Part shown: positions 5,636-8,328 of the stretch, one piece after another
Position numbering within the stretch: position 1 is the stretch's first letter
Layout of the letters: each line of letters opens with the position of its first letter
Source: CAZEJK01 sp964512045
GTDB taxonomy: Bacteria > Acidobacteriota > Thermoanaerobaculia > Thermoanaerobaculales > Sulfomarinibacteraceae
DNA length: 8,328 nt
NCBI GenBank assembly: GCA_964512045.1
Contig: CAZEJK010000224.1
Coordinates: forward strand, 1-8,328
Direction of reading: 5' to 3'
Translations under genes and position numbers: made by a program
Notes under the pieces: generated by a model
Told to the model about the DNA's origin: nothing
Databases searched by the model: none
The model's input: the letters and a program-made list of their open reading frames with translations, nothing else

Positions 5636-6760
5636 ATGAAGGCTCGGGAAGCCGCAGCGCTTCTCGACAACTCCGCGTTGCTTTCCATGGCGACCGCGAG
5701 CGTTGGCAGCGTGTTTCTGGAGCGGGGACGCCTCGAGCTCGCGATGCAGCACTTCACCGAGTCGCTCCAGATCTGCCGCGACACTGGCAGGACGCGCGGA
5801 ACGCTGTTCGCTCTCAAGCGGATGGGAGAGGTCCGCTCTCGCCAGCAGCGTTTTGCCGAGTCGATCAGCCACTACCTGGAGGCGCTCACCATCGCCCAGG
5901 AGCAGTCGGACCTGCGCCTCCAATCCGAGCTCCATGAGCTCCTGTCGGACTGCTACGCACAGGCCGGTGACCACCTCCAGGCCCTCGACCACTTCAAGAG
6001 ACATGCGATTCTTCGCAACGAGCTGTTCAACGAGGCCAGGAGCCGCCAGATTCATGAGCTGGAGATCGCCTACGATAGCGAGAGGAAGGACCAGGAGATC
6101 GAGAATCTGAAGCGCAATCAGAACATCCAGCGATCGTTTCGCTGGGCGCTGGTTGCGGTCACGGCTCTGGCGATGATGGTGGGCGCACTCGGATGGAGCC
6201 GCTACCGACTGGGGGTCCGGGCTGCGCGTGAGATCCGCCAGGTCAACGACGATCTCGTCAGTGCCCTCACGCAGGTGGAGGCTTTGTCTCGGACCGACTA
6301 CCTGACGGGTCTACCGAACCGTCGGGGGATCGTCGAACGTCTCGATGCGCTCTTGACGGATCGGGCTAGTGCATTGGTGCTTGCGGATATCGACGAGTTC
6401 AAACGCGTCAACGACGAGTTCGGACACGAGTGCGGCGACCACGTGCTGGTGTCGCTCGCCCGGCTGGTGCGGTCGATGCTCCGCGCTCAGGACATCGTCG
6501 GACGTTGGGGCGGCGAGGAGTTCATCCTCATACTCCCGAACACTGATCAGGAGGGCGCAGCGAGACTGACCGAGAGGATCCGAGCGGCCATCGAAAAGCA
6601 CGTCTTTCTCTCCACAGGAGGTCAGGTCCAGGTCACCATGACCTTCGGCATCAGCTCGGTCGGTGACAGGACCACCTTCCAGGAGAGTCTGCGTAAGGCG
6701 GATCGCGCTCTGTATGAGGGCAAGCTGTCCGGCAAGAACCGGATCGTGCTCGAAGGTTGA
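5636..6760 (+). CDS. TPR-containing diguanylate cyclase (GGDEF), 5'-truncated
   Basis: Counted from the first ATG, the 374-residue product has TPR repeats at about 1-125 (for example LLSMATASVGSVFLERGRLE and ISHYLEALTIAQEQ), a charged coiled coil (about 130-168, ELEIAYDSERKDQEIENLKR), one membrane helix (about 170-190), a short helical linker (about 200-220) and a GGDEF domain to the C-terminus. The cyclase site looks active: TDYLTGLPNRRG, DIDEFKRVNDEFGHECGD with metal-binding Asp251, and GGEEF at 292-296. An inhibitory-site motif RAQD (283-286) lies five residues before GGEEF, so product feedback by cyclic di-GMP is expected. The TPR part should be periplasmic and sense a protein or peptide, with the cyclase domain in the cytoplasm. 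The ATG at 5636 lies inside a TPR and has no ribosome binding site, so the true gene began further upstream; the N-terminal signal and several repeats are missing here. Confidence 0.85.
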   Translation: MKAREAAALLDNSALLSMATASVGSVFLERGRLELAMQHFTESLQICRDTGRTRGTLFALKRMGEVRSRQQRFAESISHYLEALTIAQEQSDLRLQSELHELLSDCYAQAGDHLQALDHFKRHAILRNELFNEARSRQIHELEIAYDSERKDQEIENLKRNQNIQRSFRWALVAVTALAMMVGALGWSRYRLGVRAAREIRQVNDDLVSALTQVEALSRTDYLTGLPNRRGIVERLDALLTDRASALVLADIDEFKRVNDEFGHECGDHVLVSLARLVRSMLRAQDIVGRWGGEEFILILPNTDQEGAARLTERIRAAIEKHVFLSTGGQVQVTMTFGISSVGDRTTFQESLRKADRALYEGKLSGKNRIVLEG

Positions 6761-6956
6761 GAGACCGTGCATGCCTCCGTGCGTGGATGCACGCGCAGAC
6801 TCCAACTGCGCAATCGACAGTAACGACGGACGTCATCGGGATCCTTCAGAGCCTGTTCTCGCCTCGGCTCCCGCCGCACACATTTCGTCTCGAGTATGTG
6901 AGAATCGCTGTCGGTGTGCCGCAGGTCGACACTGACCACGATGAAGGAGGAACGCG
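6761..6956. other. Intergenic region between cyclase and PLP-enzyme genes
   Basis: This 196-nt stretch starts with an imperfect inverted repeat, GTGCAT (6767-6772) and ATGCAC (6787-6792), just after the cyclase stop; with no T tract it is a weak terminator candidate. The downstream half is less GC-rich (about 6880-6915) and probably carries the promoter of the next gene, but I cannot pick a clear pair of hexamers. A strong ribosome binding site, AAGGAGG, lies at 6944-6950. Confidence 0.4.
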
Positions 6957-8198
6957 ATGGCCCTCACAGTCACCGACCAGCAACGGGAGCAGATCCGAGC
7001 TCAGTTTCCCGCGCTCTCCGGATCCACGGTGTTCCTCGAGAACGCCGGAGGATCCCAGGTCCCGGCTGTTGTCGCCGACCGGATGCGGGAGTACATGCTC
7101 TCAAGCTACGTCCAGCTCGGCGCCGGGTATCCGCTCTCCCAGCAGGCCACGCGACTCGTCGATGAGGCGCACGAGTTCGTGCGGCTGCTACTCGGCGGCG
7201 CGGACGGCACCGTCATCCTCGGCTCCTCGACCTCTGCACTGATGGAGATGCTGGCGCACTGTTACTCCGAGCAGCTGGGACCGGAGGATGAGGTGGTGGT
7301 TGCTGAGACGGGCCACGAGGCGAACATCGGCCCGTGGGTCCGGCTCGAGCGGTTTGGCGTTACGGTGCGGTGGTGGCGGGTCGACCCGGTGACGGCCACA
7401 TGCTCCCTTGGAGAGCTCGATAGCCTATTGAACGAACGGACTGCGTTGGTGGCCCTCCCGCATGTCTCCAACCTCCTGGGCGAGATCGTCGATCTCGAGG
7501 AGATCACCCGCCGATGCCACGCCGCAGGCGCTCGGGTCGTGGCCGACGGCGTCGCCTACGCTCCCCACCGCGCCATGGACGTAGCACGCTGGAACGTCGA
7601 CTACTACGCGTACTCCTGCTACAAGGTCTACGGACCACACATGGCCGCGCTCTGGGCCCGTACCGACGCGATCGCCGAGCTGAACGGGCCGAACCACTTC
7701 TTCATCCCCGACACGGAGCTGCCGTACAAGTTCGAGATCGGCGGTGTGTGCCACGAGGGCTGTGCCGGCATCCTCGCCCTGGCCGAGTACCTGCAAACGC
7801 TCATCGATCTCCCGGAGAGCTCGCGCATCGACCGGGCGGCTATCGAGAAGGCGTTTGACGTGATGACCGCCTGCGAGCTCCCCGTCCAGGAACGTCTGAT
7901 CTCGTACCTGCTCGGACGCGACGATGTCCGGATCGTGGGGCCTGCACACTCGGGACCCGAGCGGGTCGGGACCATCAGCTTTGTCCACCGCGACCTGTCG
8001 TCGCGCCAGATCGTGGGTGAGATCGACGGATCAGGGATCGCCATCCGACACGGCCACATGTATGCGTACCGTCTGTGTCAGCGCCTCGGGCTCGACCCCG
8101 AAGACGGCGTCGTGCGCATCAGCCTGGTGCACTACAACACCCCTGAAGAGATCAATCGCCTGATCGAGGTGCTGGACGCAGTCATACCGACGCCGTAG
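6957..8198 (+). CDS. PLP-dependent class V aminotransferase, cysteine-desulfurase-like (VC1184 type)
   Basis: The 413-residue product has the fold-type I layout of the class V aminotransferase/cysteine desulfurase superfamily. Seen in order: FLENAGGSQVP (26-36), cofactor-stacking His120 in ETGHEANIGPWVRL, Asp197 in ADGVAYAPHRAMDV contacting the pyridine nitrogen, Lys223 in SCYKVYGPHMAALW forming the Schiff base, and a C-terminal GIAIRHGHMYAYRLCQRLGL region ending in VVRISLVHYNTPEEINRLI. The GHEANIGPW, YAPHR and HYNTPEE blocks match the subgroup called cysteine desulfurase-like VC1184 family. Unlike IscS or SufS, no catalytic-cysteine loop is evident: the matching segment reads RHGHMYAYRLC, so sulfur transfer is unproven and another PLP reaction is equally likely. 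The start is firm: AAGGAGG at 6944-6950, six nt before the ATG. It appears to be a single-gene transcript ending 30 nt before the right repeat arm. Confidence 0.85.
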   Translation: MALTVTDQQREQIRAQFPALSGSTVFLENAGGSQVPAVVADRMREYMLSSYVQLGAGYPLSQQATRLVDEAHEFVRLLLGGADGTVILGSSTSALMEMLAHCYSEQLGPEDEVVVAETGHEANIGPWVRLERFGVTVRWWRVDPVTATCSLGELDSLLNERTALVALPHVSNLLGEIVDLEEITRRCHAAGARVVADGVAYAPHRAMDVARWNVDYYAYSCYKVYGPHMAALWARTDAIAELNGPNHFFIPDTELPYKFEIGGVCHEGCAGILALAEYLQTLIDLPESSRIDRAAIEKAFDVMTACELPVQERLISYLLGRDDVRIVGPAHSGPERVGTISFVHRDLSSRQIVGEIDGSGIAIRHGHMYAYRLCQRLGLDPEDGVVRISLVHYNTPEEINRLIEVLDAVIPTP

Positions 8199-8228
8199 CT
8201 GGAAGGATCCTGTTGGCAACTCACGGAG

Positions 8229-8274
8229 CCGTATCTTCGAAAATTCGAAGCAAAGCGCCTGGGTTGAGTTCTAA
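8229..8274 (+). repeat. Right arm of the 46-bp inverted repeat
   Basis: This is the exact reverse complement of 1-46. The hairpin core CTTCGAA (8235-8241) / TTCGAAG (8244-8250) has an AA loop on this strand. It begins 30 nt after the stop codon of the PLP-enzyme gene, on the transcribed strand side, so each arm follows a gene 3' end in the same relative orientation. A role as a transcription terminator or mRNA-end stabiliser is possible, but there is no T run directly after the hairpin. Confidence 0.9.
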
Positions 8275-8288
8275 GTTCTCAGTTCTCA
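8268..8288 (+). repeat. Three tandem heptamers, GTTCTMA
   Basis: GTTCTAA (8268-8274), GTTCTCA (8275-8281) and GTTCTCA (8282-8288) form a perfect period-7 array that overlaps the end of the inverted-repeat arm. The left arm, cut by the window edge, contains only the first unit. The remaining bases to 8328 hold no gene that I can see. Confidence 0.75.
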
Positions 8289-8328
8289 ATTGGTGGATAT
8301 CCCCGGAGGTCTGTAGTCCCGCCTGCTG

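Noticed and set aside
5546..6055. Long N-terminal extension of the nitroreductase frame
   Set aside because: This part is antisense to clearly conserved TPR coding sequence and shows no nitroreductase or other domain; the frame is open only by chance.
7425..7988. Minus-strand open frame of 187 codons
   Set aside because: It is antisense to the PLP-binding core of the class V aminotransferase, which has full motif support.
1..8274. Composite transposon or integron with terminal inverted repeats
   Set aside because: There is no transposase, integrase or resolvase gene, and the cargo consists of ordinary chromosomal genes facing different ways. The repeats look gene-end associated instead.
1..8328. 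Fold-back (hairpin) assembly artefact of the entire contig
   Set aside because: The inverted identity is limited to 46 bases and the sequences then diverge completely, with different genes next to each arm.

Overview
This is a high-GC bacterial segment, most likely part of a metagenomic scaffold: a run of ten N marks a scaffold join at 814-823, and a repeat lies at each extremity. The host has an outer envelope (secreted protein, lipoprotein signal, membrane-anchored diguanylate cyclase), so a diderm is likely. The small secreted protein at 59-586, with dockerin-like calcium loops and a TIGQPDAG...GGFWAG module, resembles proteins common in Planctomycetes, but related modules occur in other environmental phyla. 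I do not assign a phylum.

Layout from left to right: (1) 1-46 is one arm of a perfect 46-bp inverted repeat whose partner is at 8229-8274; each arm lies just beyond the 3' end of a gene. (2) 59-586 (-) encodes a small secreted dockerin-like protein. (3) 719-813 (+) is the 5' end of an unidentified gene running into the N gap, and 825-905 (+) is the 3' end of a GNAT-type acetyltransferase emerging from it. (4) 921-4152 (-) is a tight two-gene unit: a lipoprotein-type protein-L-isoaspartate methyltransferase followed 7 nt later by an 800-residue polytopic membrane protein with a spermidine-synthase-like central domain. (5) 4325-4759 (+), divergent from that unit, encodes a two-module zf-TFIIB-type zinc protein. 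(6) 4892-about 5542 (-) is a nitroreductase without a credible start, abutting head to head (7) a TPR/GGDEF diguanylate cyclase (first ATG 5636, ends 6760) whose TPR frame extends upstream to 5513 without a start codon. (8) 6957-8198 (+) encodes a PLP enzyme of the cysteine-desulfurase-like VC1184 type, with a strong ribosome binding site but no recognisable catalytic cysteine loop.

No single pathway links all the genes. The clearest functional unit is the methyltransferase/membrane-protein pair, two proteins with AdoMet-type folds, both apparently associated with the membrane. The points most deserving a second look are the composite repeat at the two ends, the abnormal gene junction near 5513-5545 (rearrangement or chimeric assembly), and the degenerate cofactor motifs of the spermidine-synthase-like domain. 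I found no transposase, CRISPR array, tRNA, rRNA or phage gene.
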